From positions 1-48,333 of the forward strand of contig JAFVRU010000176.1 in assembly GCA_017504065.1 (NCBI GenBank): a DNA stretch of 48,333 bases. Reading direction: 5' to 3'. Origin of the DNA: Clostridia bacterium (GTDB lineage Bacteria > Bacillota > Clostridia > Christensenellales > Borkfalkiaceae). A model generated the notes under the pieces. That model saw only the letters and a program-made list of their open reading frames with translations. It searched no databases and was not told the DNA's origin. This document shows positions 1 to 8,090 of this stretch, in pieces; within the stretch, counting starts at the first letter, position 1, and every line of letters starts with the position of its first letter. Position numbers and translations under genes: made by a program.

Positions 1-19
1 GGGTTTTCCCGGGCACAAC

Positions 20-1216
20 TCAATCGACCGCTTGCATGAAATTGATGATATTCACCATCGTCCGATAAGGCAGCGCCGACGTAATATCCCCCGCCACCGC
101 GTCTTTCAAAGTAGGACGGACGTTGGAACGGGAAAGTTCGTCCTGCCAAGTCCGTTTACCGCTCAATATATCCCCGTACCGCTGCACGAGTATTTGACCA
201 GCGCCGAGCATATTCGCAAGCTCCCCGATCTTTTTCGCGTAGGCGATCGGTTGATTGAACGGATAAGAAAAATGATGCGAACAAAGAATGGATACGTTGG
301 TGTTTTCCGTCTTTAAGTCTTTAAAGCTGTGCCCGTTGACGACGGCAAGCCGATCGTCGTAATTCTCCTGCGAAACAAACCCGCCCGGATTTTGACAAAA
401 AGTACGTACTTTGTTTTTGAATGGTAACGGATAGCCGATGAGTTTGGATTCGTACAACGTCTTATTCACCGTTTCCATAATCTCGTTGCGCACTTCTACC
501 CGTACGCCGATATCCACAACTCCTGCCGTATGCTCTACTCCGTACCGCTCGCAAACGCTCTCCAGCCAACCCGCGCCCCGCCTGCCCGTCGCAATGACGG
601 TATGCTTCGCAAAAATCTCCAACGTTTGGCTGCCGTCCGATTTCGTAACAGTTACGCCTTTGCAAACTCCGTCTTGTACGATCGGCGCGTTGCACTCGTA
701 CTCAAACAAAATTCCCACGCCGTTTTCCTGCAAGTACTTTTCGATCGCAAGATACAGCGCTTGCGCTTTCTCCGTCCCGATATGCCGTATCGGACAGTCG
801 ACGAGCTTGAGCCCCGCGCGAATCGCGCGTTTGCGGATTTCTTTGACTTCGTCGTTTCTATCCAAGCCTTCGATTTTCTCGTCCGCGCCGAATTCCAAAT
901 AGATTTTGTCGGTATATTCGATGGTTTCTTGCGCCTTTTCCGCGCCAATGAGCTCGGGCAGATCGCCCCCGACTTCGAAACTCAACGAAAGTTTCCCGTC
1001 CGAGAACGCGCCCGCGCCCGAAAACCCCGTCGTGATATGACAATAGGGCTTACAATCCACGCATTTGTTCGTTTTGTTCTTCGGACAACGCCGATTTTCC
1101 ACCGACTTGCCCTTTTCCACAATTACGATCTTCTTTTTACTGCCTTTACGCAGCATCTCGATCGCCGTGAAGATCCCCGCAGGACCTGCGCCTACGATGA
1201 CTACGTCCGTTTTCAA
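20..1216 (-). CDS. FAD-dependent dehydrogenase (COG2509-like), interrupted at its 3' end by an in-frame TGA
   Basis: A 398-residue flavoprotein. The N-terminus has the dinucleotide-binding motif GAGPAG (residues 9-14), and a Cys-rich stretch (CPKN..CVDC..YC) runs into a TGFSGAGAFSDGKL motif, as in the uncharacterised FAD-dependent dehydrogenases of COG2509. The substrate is unknown. The start is TTG at 1216, chosen because AAAGGAG lies about 10 nt upstream and MKTDVVIVGAG is the expected beginning. The family normally continues some 60-80 residues further with a second FAD-contacting segment. Here TGA at 22-20 stops the frame, yet the six codons beyond it (VVPGKT) look like the expected continuation after FMQAVD. 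The gene is therefore probably a nonsense-broken copy or carries a sequence error. A weak promoter (TTGTAA-17-TATATA) may lie near 1300. Confidence 0.75.
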   Translation of the reverse strand: MKTDVVIVGAGPAGIFTAIEMLRKGSKKKIVIVEKGKSVENRRCPKNKTNKCVDCKPYCHITTGFSGAGAFSDGKLSLSFEVGGDLPELIGAEKAQETIEYTDKIYLEFGADEKIEGLDRNDEVKEIRKRAIRAGLKLVDCPIRHIGTEKAQALYLAIEKYLQENGVGILFEYECNAPIVQDGVCKGVTVTKSDGSQTLEIFAKHTVIATGRRGAGWLESVCERYGVEHTAGVVDIGVRVEVRNEIMETVNKTLYESKLIGYPLPFKNKVRTFCQNPGGFVSQENYDDRLAVVNGHSFKDLKTENTNVSILCSHHFSYPFNQPIAYAKKIGELANMLGAGQILVQRYGDILSGKRTWQDELSRSNVRPTLKDAVAGDITSALPYRTMVNIINFMQAVD

Positions 1217-1327
1217 AATCTATCCGCTCCTTTTTTTGTCTTTATTCTTGCATATTTGCATATTCAACGCATACCTGTATGCGCCTTTTAATTATATATA
1301 CCCCTTTTTTCGACTTTACAAACAAAA

Positions 1328-1350
1328 CGTCCGAACCTTACGTTCGGACG
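1328..1350 (-). terminator. Intrinsic terminator of the GT8-plsC-crtO-like operon
   Basis: Perfect 9-bp stem CGTCCGAAC/GTTCGGACG with a 5-nt loop, followed on the minus strand by TTTTGTTTG. It lies 16 nt beyond the stop of the CrtO-like gene. Confidence 0.8.
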
Positions 1351-1365
1351 CAGCATTTGTAGCGA

Positions 1366-1941
1366 TCAAGCCGCTATTCGGCTCTGTTTTTTTAAGTTGC
1401 TTTTGCGCAGGATCACGAGTTTGTAGGAATTGTACCGCAAAATGAACAGCGACGGCAAATTCATAAAGATATTGATGATCGCAACGGGAATAGAAACCGC
1501 AAACCAAATATCTGTCAAAGGATAAAAGAGTAGTAGCGTGAACCCGAGAAATACGCTGAAAAAGTGCCCGATTTCACCGTAACAGATTTCGAGCAAAAAC
1601 CGATCGAGATATTCCACGCTCTTGGGATCGACGATCTTGTTTTTCCGAAAGCCTGTAAATTGTCCGATTTCGGGAACTTTGTCCTTCCACTTACGAATTT
1701 TTAGTTTCTCGTAAAACTTCTTTTCTTTCGCGGAAACGGTGAACACTTTCGCTTCGTGCCTTGCGCACTTTTTCGGCAACAGTCGCGCAATCGTAGATAC
1801 CAACCCGTCGATCGCAATCACGATCACGACCGCAAGCGCCGTAAAACCGAGTACGTACAAATACCCTTCGCCGCTGGCAAACGATACGATAGGCGTAATC
1901 ACCATCACACAACAAAATATGATCAATAAGTACAATTTCAT
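1366..1941 (-). CDS. CrtO-like acyltransferase family membrane protein
   Basis: 191 residues. Two hydrophobic segments lie at the N-terminus (about 1-22 and 27-50) and one or two more lie at about 125-170. Between them is FYEKLKIRKWKDKVPE, and near the C-terminus is NLPSLFILRYN. These two blocks, in this order and spacing, resemble glycosyl-4,4'-diaponeurosporenoate acyltransferase CrtO of staphylococci, which has an RKWK block and a later N-[VL]-P...QRYN block. That enzyme adds the fatty acyl chain to a glycosylated carotenoid. The start is the ATG at 1941, which overlaps the stop of the upstream plsC-like gene as ATGA and implies translational coupling; longer readings from 2046 lie inside plsC. 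No carotenoid genes are nearby, so the acceptor may be another glycolipid. The family call is from recalled motifs. Confidence 0.7.
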   Translation of the reverse strand: MKLYLLIIFCCVMVITPIVSFASGEGYLYVLGFTALAVVIVIAIDGLVSTIARLLPKKCARHEAKVFTVSAKEKKFYEKLKIRKWKDKVPEIGQFTGFRKNKIVDPKSVEYLDRFLLEICYGEIGHFFSVFLGFTLLLFYPLTDIWFAVSIPVAIINIFMNLPSLFILRYNSYKLVILRKSNLKKQSRIAA

Positions 1942-2792
1942 TCCTGAGTTTCCTTTTCGGTGGTATATACGAGCGGAATTCCGTACACTTCTTCGTATTT
2001 CGCTTTGCACGCCGCGTACGCTTCGTCCCGCATCTTTTCCGCGCAAACTTTCGAACCCAAGCTTGGATCGGGATAAATCGGCGGCATAATATGCAAGGTA
2101 TGGCGTTGGAGCGGGAAACCGTCCCCGCCGATCACGTCGGAATCTTGCATGGTAATAAACATCGGTATAACGGGTACGTTCGCCCGAACCGCCATTTTAA
2201 ATCCGCCGAGCTTGAACGGACGGGGTTTCCGATAATTCCACCACATACCTTGCTCGGGATAAATCAAAATCGTTTCCCCACGCTGTAAAAGCGTGTTGCA
2301 TGCCGACATAAAGTTCACCATCGTGCGTTTGTTCGACGACAGGGGCAACGTATTGCAATGACGGAGTATAAAGCCCAAAAATCCGGGGAAATTGGTGTAA
2401 TTCCCTTCCCGAATGATCTTGTATAAATATTTTCTCGGCAAATATTTCCGAATGCAATGGAAAATGATATAGTTATCGGGCACGGCAAAGTGATTGCAAG
2501 TAATGATCGCGCCGTTTTTTAACGCTTCCAAATGTTCGATCCCTTGCGGCTGTTCAATCAGCACTTGCCCTTTCTTGATCATTTTCAAAAAGAACCGATC
2601 ACCCAAGAAATTCGCCCATTTCGTCGCGATTTTGCTCGACAACTTTTTGTTGAGATAATCGACCTGATCGGGCAACAGCTCGGGCGCGGGCGGATCGTTT
2701 TCTACGTCTTGATCAAACCAGCCCTTTTTCTCGTATTCTTCAATTTTTTTGAGTATCTCTACCCGATCGGGCGCAAGCTTCGTCTCGTCCAT
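1938..2792 (-). CDS. PlsC-like 1-acyl-glycerol-3-phosphate acyltransferase family protein
   Basis: 284 residues. The catalytic HX4D motif is NHFAVPD (His101, Asp106). The glycerol-phosphate-binding block is present as YPEQGMWW (179-186), where the usual form is FPEGTR, so the arginine is replaced. The protein should acylate a lysophospholipid or a related glycolipid at the membrane face. The N-terminal 85 residues are charged and carry no clear motif. It lies between a GT8 glycosyltransferase (31 nt upstream) and a CrtO-like acyltransferase with which it overlaps by 4 nt, which suggests one lipid-glycan assembly unit. AAGGGG precedes the ATG. Confidence 0.85.
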   Translation of the reverse strand: MDETKLAPDRVEILKKIEEYEKKGWFDQDVENDPPAPELLPDQVDYLNKKLSSKIATKWANFLGDRFFLKMIKKGQVLIEQPQGIEHLEALKNGAIITCNHFAVPDNYIIFHCIRKYLPRKYLYKIIREGNYTNFPGFLGFILRHCNTLPLSSNKRTMVNFMSACNTLLQRGETILIYPEQGMWWNYRKPRPFKLGGFKMAVRANVPVIPMFITMQDSDVIGGDGFPLQRHTLHIMPPIYPDPSLGSKVCAEKMRDEAYAACKAKYEEVYGIPLVYTTEKETQE

Positions 2793-2823
2793 GCCTATCC
2801 CCTTTTCATTTTTTTCGTTCGTT

Positions 2824-3876
2824 TTATACGTTTCCGTAACGTTTTCCGTAGACCTTGAAATAACCGTCGACGCGGTCGATCTCGCTCTGCGCGAGCGCTT
2901 TCAAACTCGCTTCCTGCGCCTTGCCCTGTTCGACTCCCGTTTCATCAAAAGAATCTTTCATCGCTTTGATGATCCCGTAAAACTCCGTCTTTTCCGCGTA
3001 TTCCCAGAAATATTCCTGATAGGGAATATCGTCGTAGCACCAAGGCTTCCAAGACATCAAATAGTGCACGAGCCGCAAATCTTCTCTCGGCATATAGTCG
3101 GGTGCAACGGGCGTTTTGTTCCACGCGCGCGGGAGCTGCAATACCCGATCTTGACAAAGTACGTTGAGATAATCTTCGTCCTGAATGACGGTAAATTTAT
3201 ATTTCTTCAAAAGATCGGCGAACTGTTCGTAGAAATTCTCGTCGCGGAACGCTTTCAAATTCATCAAAACCACGCCTGCGTTAAAGAAATAATCGGGATT
3301 CAAACCGTCTACTTTGGTAACGTAATCCTTGTAAATTTGGAAACTGTTCACCCCTTCGCAAGGCGCACCTGCAAGCAGATTGTTTCCTAAATCAAAGGAA
3401 TACAGCTCGGTAATATCTCCTAAAATGACCGTATCGCTATCCAAATACAGCGCTTTATCATATTGGGGGAACATACCCGCAATGAAAATACGGAAATACG
3501 TCGTCGCCGTGTAATAATCGCGCATGTGCAAAAATTCTTTGATCGTTTGCAACCGTTCCGTAACGTCCACGAACGAAATTTCGAAGTTTTCTTCCGATTG
3601 ACGCAGAATCATTTCCATATAATCTTTTTGAATCCCTGAGTGTAACACGTGAATTTCATACCGATACTCTTTCGACGAGTTTTCCCGCAAAGACTTCAAC
3701 GCAATCGACATAAACGGCAAATAGTTGTTATCCGTTGCAAAAAACAAAGGAATTACTTGCCCTTTTCCCAACTTTTCATGACGAAGACTGGGATTGTCCT
3801 TTTCCGTCTGCGGCGTTAAAATCCTTACGTCCGCTTCATTCCAACCCCGTCTTTTCATACATTTCTTTTCGCTCAT
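2824..3876 (-). CDS. Glycosyltransferase family 8 protein
   Basis: 350 residues. The GT8 fold begins near residue 41 with IPLFFATDNNY. A YFRI block (about 127-130) follows, then the metal/nucleotide-sugar DXD motif in YLDSDTVI (Asp146-Asp148), FNAGVVLMNL (198-207) and a C-terminal H-Y-x4-KPW block, all typical of retaining GT8 galactosyl/glucosyltransferases. About 40 extra residues precede the domain. The start at 3876 has AGGAG 9 nt upstream. It is the first gene of a three-gene operon with two acyltransferases, so the acceptor is plausibly a lipid. The sugar and acceptor cannot be read from the sequence. Confidence 0.88.
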   Translation of the reverse strand: MSEKKCMKRRGWNEADVRILTPQTEKDNPSLRHEKLGKGQVIPLFFATDNNYLPFMSIALKSLRENSSKEYRYEIHVLHSGIQKDYMEMILRQSEENFEISFVDVTERLQTIKEFLHMRDYYTATTYFRIFIAGMFPQYDKALYLDSDTVILGDITELYSFDLGNNLLAGAPCEGVNSFQIYKDYVTKVDGLNPDYFFNAGVVLMNLKAFRDENFYEQFADLLKKYKFTVIQDEDYLNVLCQDRVLQLPRAWNKTPVAPDYMPREDLRLVHYLMSWKPWCYDDIPYQEYFWEYAEKTEFYGIIKAMKDSFDETGVEQGKAQEASLKALAQSEIDRVDGYFKVYGKRYGNV

Positions 3877-3967
3877 ACCTTTTTACTCCTAATCGTTTTT
3901 GTCTTATAGACAAACCGAGTGTGTTTTTCGTCCGTAACTACGGGCGTTTTGACATTTTCCATCGGTT

Positions 3968-3996
3968 ATTATATCGTATTTCCCAATAAAAGACAA
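3968..3996 (-). promoter_or_regulatory. Promoter of the GT8-plsC-crtO-like operon
   Basis: TTGTCT (3996-3991), 17-bp spacer, TATAAT (3973-3968), reading toward the GT8 gene with an untranslated leader of about 85 nt. Confidence 0.75.
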
Positions 3997-4053
3997 CCTT
4001 TTCTCTCCGAAATGCATTCCACTATCCAAAAAATCACTCTACCCACAATAGAA

Positions 4054-4082
4054 AAGCCACTCTACCGTGAGTAGAGCGGCTT
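4054..4082 (-). terminator. Terminator of dtd
   Basis: Stem AAGCC-A-CTCTAC / GTAGAG-C-GGCTT with a 5-nt loop, followed on the minus strand by TTTTCT. It lies 19 nt beyond the dtd stop codon. Confidence 0.75.
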
Positions 4083-4101
4083 ATTTTCAGACTTTTTTGG
4101 C

Positions 4102-4548
4102 TTATTTTCCGTCTGCATCCATTAAAATTGTAACAGGACCGTCGTTGTATTGTTCAATTTTCATATCCGCGCCAAACACGCCTTGTTTGACGGTTACCCC
4201 CTGTTCGCGCAGGCGCTCCGCCGCATATTCGTATAACGCTTCCGCCCGTTCAGGGCGTTCCGCAAGCGAAAAACTCGGCCGAGTGCCTTTCGAAGTATCC
4301 CCGTATAAAGTGAACTGCGACACAAGCAGCACTTCTCCACCCACGTCTTTGACGGACAAATTCATTTTCCCGTCCGCGTCTTCGAATATCCGCAAATTAG
4401 CAATTTTTTTCGCCAAATACTCCGCTTGAGATTCCCGATCTCCGACGCCGACCCCCAAGTACACGGTCAAGCCGAACGGAATTTCCGAAATCAACGTTCC
4501 GTCCACGGACAAAGACGTTTGTTTTACTCTTTGCACAACTGCTTTCAT
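4102..4548 (-). CDS. dtd: D-aminoacyl-tRNA deacylase
   Basis: 148 residues, the usual Dtd length. The enzyme hydrolyses D-amino acids wrongly attached to tRNA. The sequence shows the MKAVVQRVKQ start, the SQFTLYGDTSKGTRPSF block that lines the active site, and the C-terminal NDGPVTI block with the cross-subunit Gly-cisPro (GP) element. The ATG at 4548 is chosen over an upstream ATG at 4572 because GGAG sits 8 nt before it and the protein then begins exactly like the family. It lies downstream of the efp terminator with no separate promoter visible, so read-through or a promoter inside the hairpin region is possible. Confidence 0.95.
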   Translation of the reverse strand: MKAVVQRVKQTSLSVDGTLISEIPFGLTVYLGVGVGDRESQAEYLAKKIANLRIFEDADGKMNLSVKDVGGEVLLVSQFTLYGDTSKGTRPSFSLAERPERAEALYEYAAERLREQGVTVKQGVFGADMKIEQYNDGPVTILMDADGK

Positions 4549-4570
4549 AGTATTTTCTCCGTAGTAGAAC

Positions 4571-4598
4571 AAAATGCAGGACGTTGATCCTGCATTTT
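4571..4598 (-). terminator. Terminator of pepP-efp
   Basis: Perfect 11-bp stem AAAATGCAGGA/TCCTGCATTTT with a 6-nt loop, followed by TTTTGTT on the minus strand, 26 nt after the efp stop. Confidence 0.85.
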
Positions 4599-4624
4599 GC
4601 GCTTGTTTACAAATCCTTTCGAGA

Positions 4625-5188
4625 TTAAACTCTGCTCATGTATTCTCCCGTTCTCGTATCGATACGGATCGTTTCGCCTTCTTCTACAAACATAGGAACT
4701 TGGATCGTCGCGCCCGTTTCCACCTTCGCATTCTTCATAACGTTGGTAGCCGTGTTGCCCTTTACGCCCGGTTCAGCTTCGATAACCTTCAATTCTACGA
4801 AGTTTTCAGGTTCAACCGAGAACGCTTTGCCGTAAAGGAATTTCACCGTTACGCTGTCGTTTTCCTTGATGTATTTCAAAGCGTCTTCCACTTGATCAAA
4901 CGTAAGGTTTTCTTGGTTCCATTCTTCGTCTACGAATACGTAGAATTCTCCGTCGAAGTAGGAATACGTCATTTTCTTGGTTTCTACTTGCGCCGATTCG
5001 AGTTTCGTAGTCGGGTTAAACGTTTCGTTGGACAAGACTTGTCCCGTTACAACGTTCTTCAACGTCGCACGAACGAACGCCGCGCCTTTCCCCGGTTTTA
5101 CGTGTTGGAATTCGGTTACGGTGTAAACGCCGCTCTTGTATTCGAATGTTACCCCTTTGCGAATATCGCCTGCCAAAATTTGTGCCAT
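4625..5188 (-). CDS. efp: Elongation factor P
   Basis: 187 residues, full length. EF-P rescues ribosomes stalled at polyproline stretches by entering next to the P-site tRNA. The three beta-barrel domains are colinear with the family. The modification loop is KPGKG, with Lys34 at its tip, and the C-terminal barrel ends in the IRIDTRTGEYMSRV block. The ATG at 5188 is preceded by GGAG at good spacing. It follows pepP by 37 nt, a common pairing in Bacillota, and probably shares its promoter. Confidence 0.97.
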   Translation of the reverse strand: MAQILAGDIRKGVTFEYKSGVYTVTEFQHVKPGKGAAFVRATLKNVVTGQVLSNETFNPTTKLESAQVETKKMTYSYFDGEFYVFVDEEWNQENLTFDQVEDALKYIKENDSVTVKFLYGKAFSVEPENFVELKVIEAEPGVKGNTATNVMKNAKVETGATIQVPMFVEEGETIRIDTRTGEYMSRV

Positions 5189-5225
5189 ACAGTTTTTCTC
5201 CTTGCTTTCTATTATTTTTTCTTTT

Positions 5226-6281
5226 TTATAAAATTATAAGATTTCTGTCCGTTTTGGACATAAAACTCTTTACTTTTCCGTTTTGTAAAGTGATCGTATC
5301 TTCAATGCGAATCCCAAATTCCCCCGCGAAATACACCCCGGGCTCATCCGAGAACACCATACCGTCTTTCAACTCGCTCTCGCCCATGGGGCTCACCGAC
5401 GGGCTCTCATGCACGTTCAAGCCGATGCCGTGTCCCAAAGAATGCGTGAATTGATCGCCGTAACCCGCGCTCTTTAAATACTCCCTTGCAATCGCGTCCG
5501 CTTCCTTGCCCGTCATGCCGCCGACGAGTTTTTCTTTCACGAGCTCATGCGCGGTCAAAACCGCTTGGTATGCTTTTTTGAATTCATCATGCTTTCCGTC
5601 GTCGCCAAACAGGAACGTACGCGTAATATCCGAATAATACCCATCTACACGACACCCGAAATCGATCAAGATCTCGTCGCCGAAACGGAGTTTCGTCATG
5701 CCCGTTTCATGGTGCGGAACAGCGGCGTGCGCGCCGAACGCTACAATCGTGGGGAACGCCAAGCCCTGCGCCCCGAGTTTCCGCATTCCGTATTCGAGTA
5801 GCGCGGCGACTTCCGTTTCCGTCATACCTTCCTTGATTTCGGGAAGCAGCGCTAAAAACGCTTCTTCCGCGATCTCGCAAGCTTTTTGAATACAGGAAAG
5901 CTCCCACTCGTTCTTCACCGACATTGCTTGCGCGAGCTCCTTGTCGATATCGACGGTTTTCACGCCCGCTTGGGCAAGCGTTTCGTACTCGCTATGGCTC
6001 GTTTGTTTATACGAAATCCCGACGCGGTTATATGCCGCCAAGCGTTTTAACGCTTCGTCGCGCTTATACAAAACCGGCGTTACGTCCGAGCCTTGGAACA
6101 GCTTCTCCGCCGCTTCGATATACCGTTTGTCGGTATACAGCGTCGTACCCGTTTCGTCCACTACGGCAAACCCGTTCTCCGCTTCGAAGCCCGTAATATA
6201 CCGCAATAAAAACTCACAAGAAACGTACACGGCGTCGCAGTCCACAAGTCCCAACACCTTTTTGCCGTTCGTATAAACCAT
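5226..6281 (-). CDS. pepP: Xaa-Pro aminopeptidase family (M24B) metallopeptidase
   Basis: 351 residues. It should remove N-terminal residues preceding proline from peptides in the cytoplasm. It has a creatinase-like N-domain (1-120) and a pita-bread catalytic domain. The five metal ligands are visible: Asp207 (LIDFG), Asp218 (YYSD), His284 (SLGHGIG), Glu313 (SDEPGVY) and Glu327 (IRIED). It is the first gene of pepP-efp. A ribosome site AAAGGTG precedes the ATG. The gene symbol is assigned by family and synteny; ypdF/pepQ-type naming is also used for such proteins. Confidence 0.93.
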   Translation of the reverse strand: MVYTNGKKVLGLVDCDAVYVSCEFLLRYITGFEAENGFAVVDETGTTLYTDKRYIEAAEKLFQGSDVTPVLYKRDEALKRLAAYNRVGISYKQTSHSEYETLAQAGVKTVDIDKELAQAMSVKNEWELSCIQKACEIAEEAFLALLPEIKEGMTETEVAALLEYGMRKLGAQGLAFPTIVAFGAHAAVPHHETGMTKLRFGDEILIDFGCRVDGYYSDITRTFLFGDDGKHDEFKKAYQAVLTAHELVKEKLVGGMTGKEADAIAREYLKSAGYGDQFTHSLGHGIGLNVHESPSVSPMGESELKDGMVFSDEPGVYFAGEFGIRIEDTITLQNGKVKSFMSKTDRNLIIL

Positions 6282-6302
6282 AATCTTTCACCTTTCTTTA
6301 CT

Positions 6303-6331
6303 ATTTTAGCAAAATTTTTCTTGTTCGTCAA
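6303..6331 (-). promoter_or_regulatory. Promoter of pepP-efp
   Basis: TTGACG (6331-6326), 17-bp spacer, TAAAAT (6308-6303). The leader to the ATG at 6281 is short, about 15 nt, and holds the AAAGGTG ribosome site. Confidence 0.75.
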
Positions 6332-6382
6332 GTGTACGGCGCAGATATCCTTAAATTTTCCGACAAAGACGACAAGTTTTTC

Positions 6383-7228
6383 TCAAATACGTTCGTATAC
6401 CGTTTTCATTGCCAAAGCGTCTTCCGCTTGCGTACCCGACGATTCGCTGACGATATACGGCTGCAAACGCAATTCTTTCAAAGCAACTGCCAGCGGTTCG
6501 AATTCCGGTCCGTAAACCGTATCTTCAAACGTCAAGTGTTTGATCTCACCTTTCACGGAATACATGATCTTGGAAAAATGCACGTGGAAGTGTTCCATTC
6601 TTTCAAACCCAAGCTCGGCAATCAAATACTCGAGCAAGTTTTTATAATCCGCGACCGTTTTTAAGCTGCCCTGCTCCCGCGCGTTGACGTGCCCGAAATC
6701 GACGCACGGCGTATAGATCGGGTCAATCTTACAAAACCGCGCAATTTCTTCCACCGTGCCGATCTGCGCGAGTTTGCCCATCGTTTCAGGACAAAACGTC
6801 AACCCCTGCAAACCGTTTAAATACACGTAATCCCGCAGAATTTTCAAGCGCTCTACGGTTAAAGCTACCGCTTCTTCGCGACTTGCCTTCCCTTGTGCCG
6901 CGGGGTGGAATACCACCCGTTTTCCGCCCATAGCCTGCAAAATTTTCGCCGTATCGAGCACGTAGCCGTAGGATTTCGCTGCCATCTCGTCGTCGGGATT
7001 GGCAAAATTGATAAAGTACGGCGCGTGCGCGGAAATTTCCACCCCCGCGTTTTCAAACGCCGCCCCGATAGAAAGCGCCTTTTCCTGCGTCATGCGCACA
7101 CCGCGCCCGAATGAGTATTCAAAACAGTCCAAGCCCCGTAATTTTACAAACTCCGCCGCTTCTTCCGTATGCGAATAACCCGCCGCGTAAAAACTTTCCG
7201 AGTTCCCGCTCGGTCCAAATTTAATCAT
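6383..7228 (-). CDS. Endonuclease IV-like TIM-barrel protein (AP endonuclease family 2)
   Basis: 281 residues, the length of Nfo. Zinc-ligand positions of endonuclease IV are all plausible: His68 (SAHAPY), His108 (VFHPA), Glu148 (CPETMGK), Asp177 and His180 (VDFGHVNA), and a late HFHVHFSK block replacing the usual HLNDSK, plus Glu in IVSESSG. The likely role is cleavage at abasic sites. The changed HxNDSK block means a related sugar-isomerase-like TIM-barrel role cannot be excluded. The start overlaps the ribF stop by 8 nt (ATGATTAA), which makes it the last gene of the pheST operon. Confidence 0.85.
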   Translation of the reverse strand: MIKFGPSGNSESFYAAGYSHTEEAAEFVKLRGLDCFEYSFGRGVRMTQEKALSIGAAFENAGVEISAHAPYFINFANPDDEMAAKSYGYVLDTAKILQAMGGKRVVFHPAAQGKASREEAVALTVERLKILRDYVYLNGLQGLTFCPETMGKLAQIGTVEEIARFCKIDPIYTPCVDFGHVNAREQGSLKTVADYKNLLEYLIAELGFERMEHFHVHFSKIMYSVKGEIKHLTFEDTVYGPEFEPLAVALKELRLQPYIVSESSGTQAEDALAMKTVYERI

Positions 7229-8090
7229 TTTCCCGTACTCTCCTTATATCTTCCGTCAACTGCGCTTTGAGTTCTTCCGCGCCCCCGTATTTTCGGATCT
7301 CCCGCAAAAACCGCACGAACCGTACGCAGAGCGTACGCCCGTACAAATCCCCGTCAAATCCGTCCAAATACGTTTCCGTAACCACCGTCCGATCGTCGAA
7401 GGTCGGGCGAGCGCCGTAGTTCGTGATGCCTTTGTAGTCCTTTCCGTCCAACGTTACGCGCGTTTCGTATACGCCCTTTTTCAAGGCGTATTTCTCTTTT
7501 GGATAGACTATATTCGCCGTCGGGAATCCCATCATTCGACCGACTTGCCGATCGCGTACGACTTCCCCGATTAAGAAAAATTCTTCACCAAGCAGCGCAT
7601 TCGCTTTCTCCGTTTCTCCTGCCGACAAGTGGCGCTTGATCGCCGTCGAACTGACTTTTTCGCCTTGGTACTGCACAAGCGGATAACTTTCAACGCTTAC
7701 CTGCCCCTGCGCTTTCAACGTTTCAGGCGTACCCGCCGCCCCTGCTCCGAAACGGAAATCTTCTCCGCAAACGAACAGTTTCGGTTGAAATTCCCGAAAC
7801 AATACCCCCAAAAACTCCGTCGGGGTCAAGTCTTTTATTTCCGCGAACGGCAGCTCAAACACGAAATCCACGCCGTTCTCCCGAAAAATCTTTTCACGTT
7901 CGGAAAAGGTGAACAAATTCCCGTCCGATTTCCCGCCAACGATGGTCATAAGCCCCACGGGCAGTCCGCTCGCTTTCGCGCGCGACAATAGGAACCGGTG
8001 TCCCAAATGCAACCCGTCGAACCCGCCGAGCAGCATAGCCGTGCCCTGCGAAATATCCCGTTTTTCCGTCAGCCAAACCGTTTTTAACAT
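7221..8090 (-). CDS. ribF: Bifunctional riboflavin kinase / FAD synthetase
   Basis: 289 residues. The N-terminal FAD synthetase domain has GGFDGLHLGH (22-31) and SSTAIKRH. The C-terminal flavokinase domain has GFPTANI and NYGARPTF. It turns riboflavin into FMN and FMN into FAD in the cytoplasm. Its start overlaps the truB stop by 7 nt, and the truB-ribF order is widespread in bacteria. It may also supply flavin to the flavoprotein at the left edge, but nothing ties them directly. Confidence 0.96.
   Translation of the reverse strand: MLKTVWLTEKRDISQGTAMLLGGFDGLHLGHRFLLSRAKASGLPVGLMTIVGGKSDGNLFTFSEREKIFRENGVDFVFELPFAEIKDLTPTEFLGVLFREFQPKLFVCGEDFRFGAGAAGTPETLKAQGQVSVESYPLVQYQGEKVSSTAIKRHLSAGETEKANALLGEEFFLIGEVVRDRQVGRMMGFPTANIVYPKEKYALKKGVYETRVTLDGKDYKGITNYGARPTFDDRTVVTETYLDGFDGDLYGRTLCVRFVRFLREIRKYGGAEELKAQLTEDIRRVREND

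Noticed and set aside
20..22. TGA as selenocysteine, or as a recoded sense codon
   Set aside because: TGA ends several intact genes here (for example plsC-like, aroE, oppD), and the residue position follows Asp in a segment that is not a catalytic Cys site. Too little downstream sequence is present to judge a SECIS element.
437..1291. Long plus-strand open frames opposite the flavoprotein gene
   Set aside because: They are antisense to a protein with clear family motifs, have no ribosome sites, and their translations are Arg/Phe-rich as expected of shadows.
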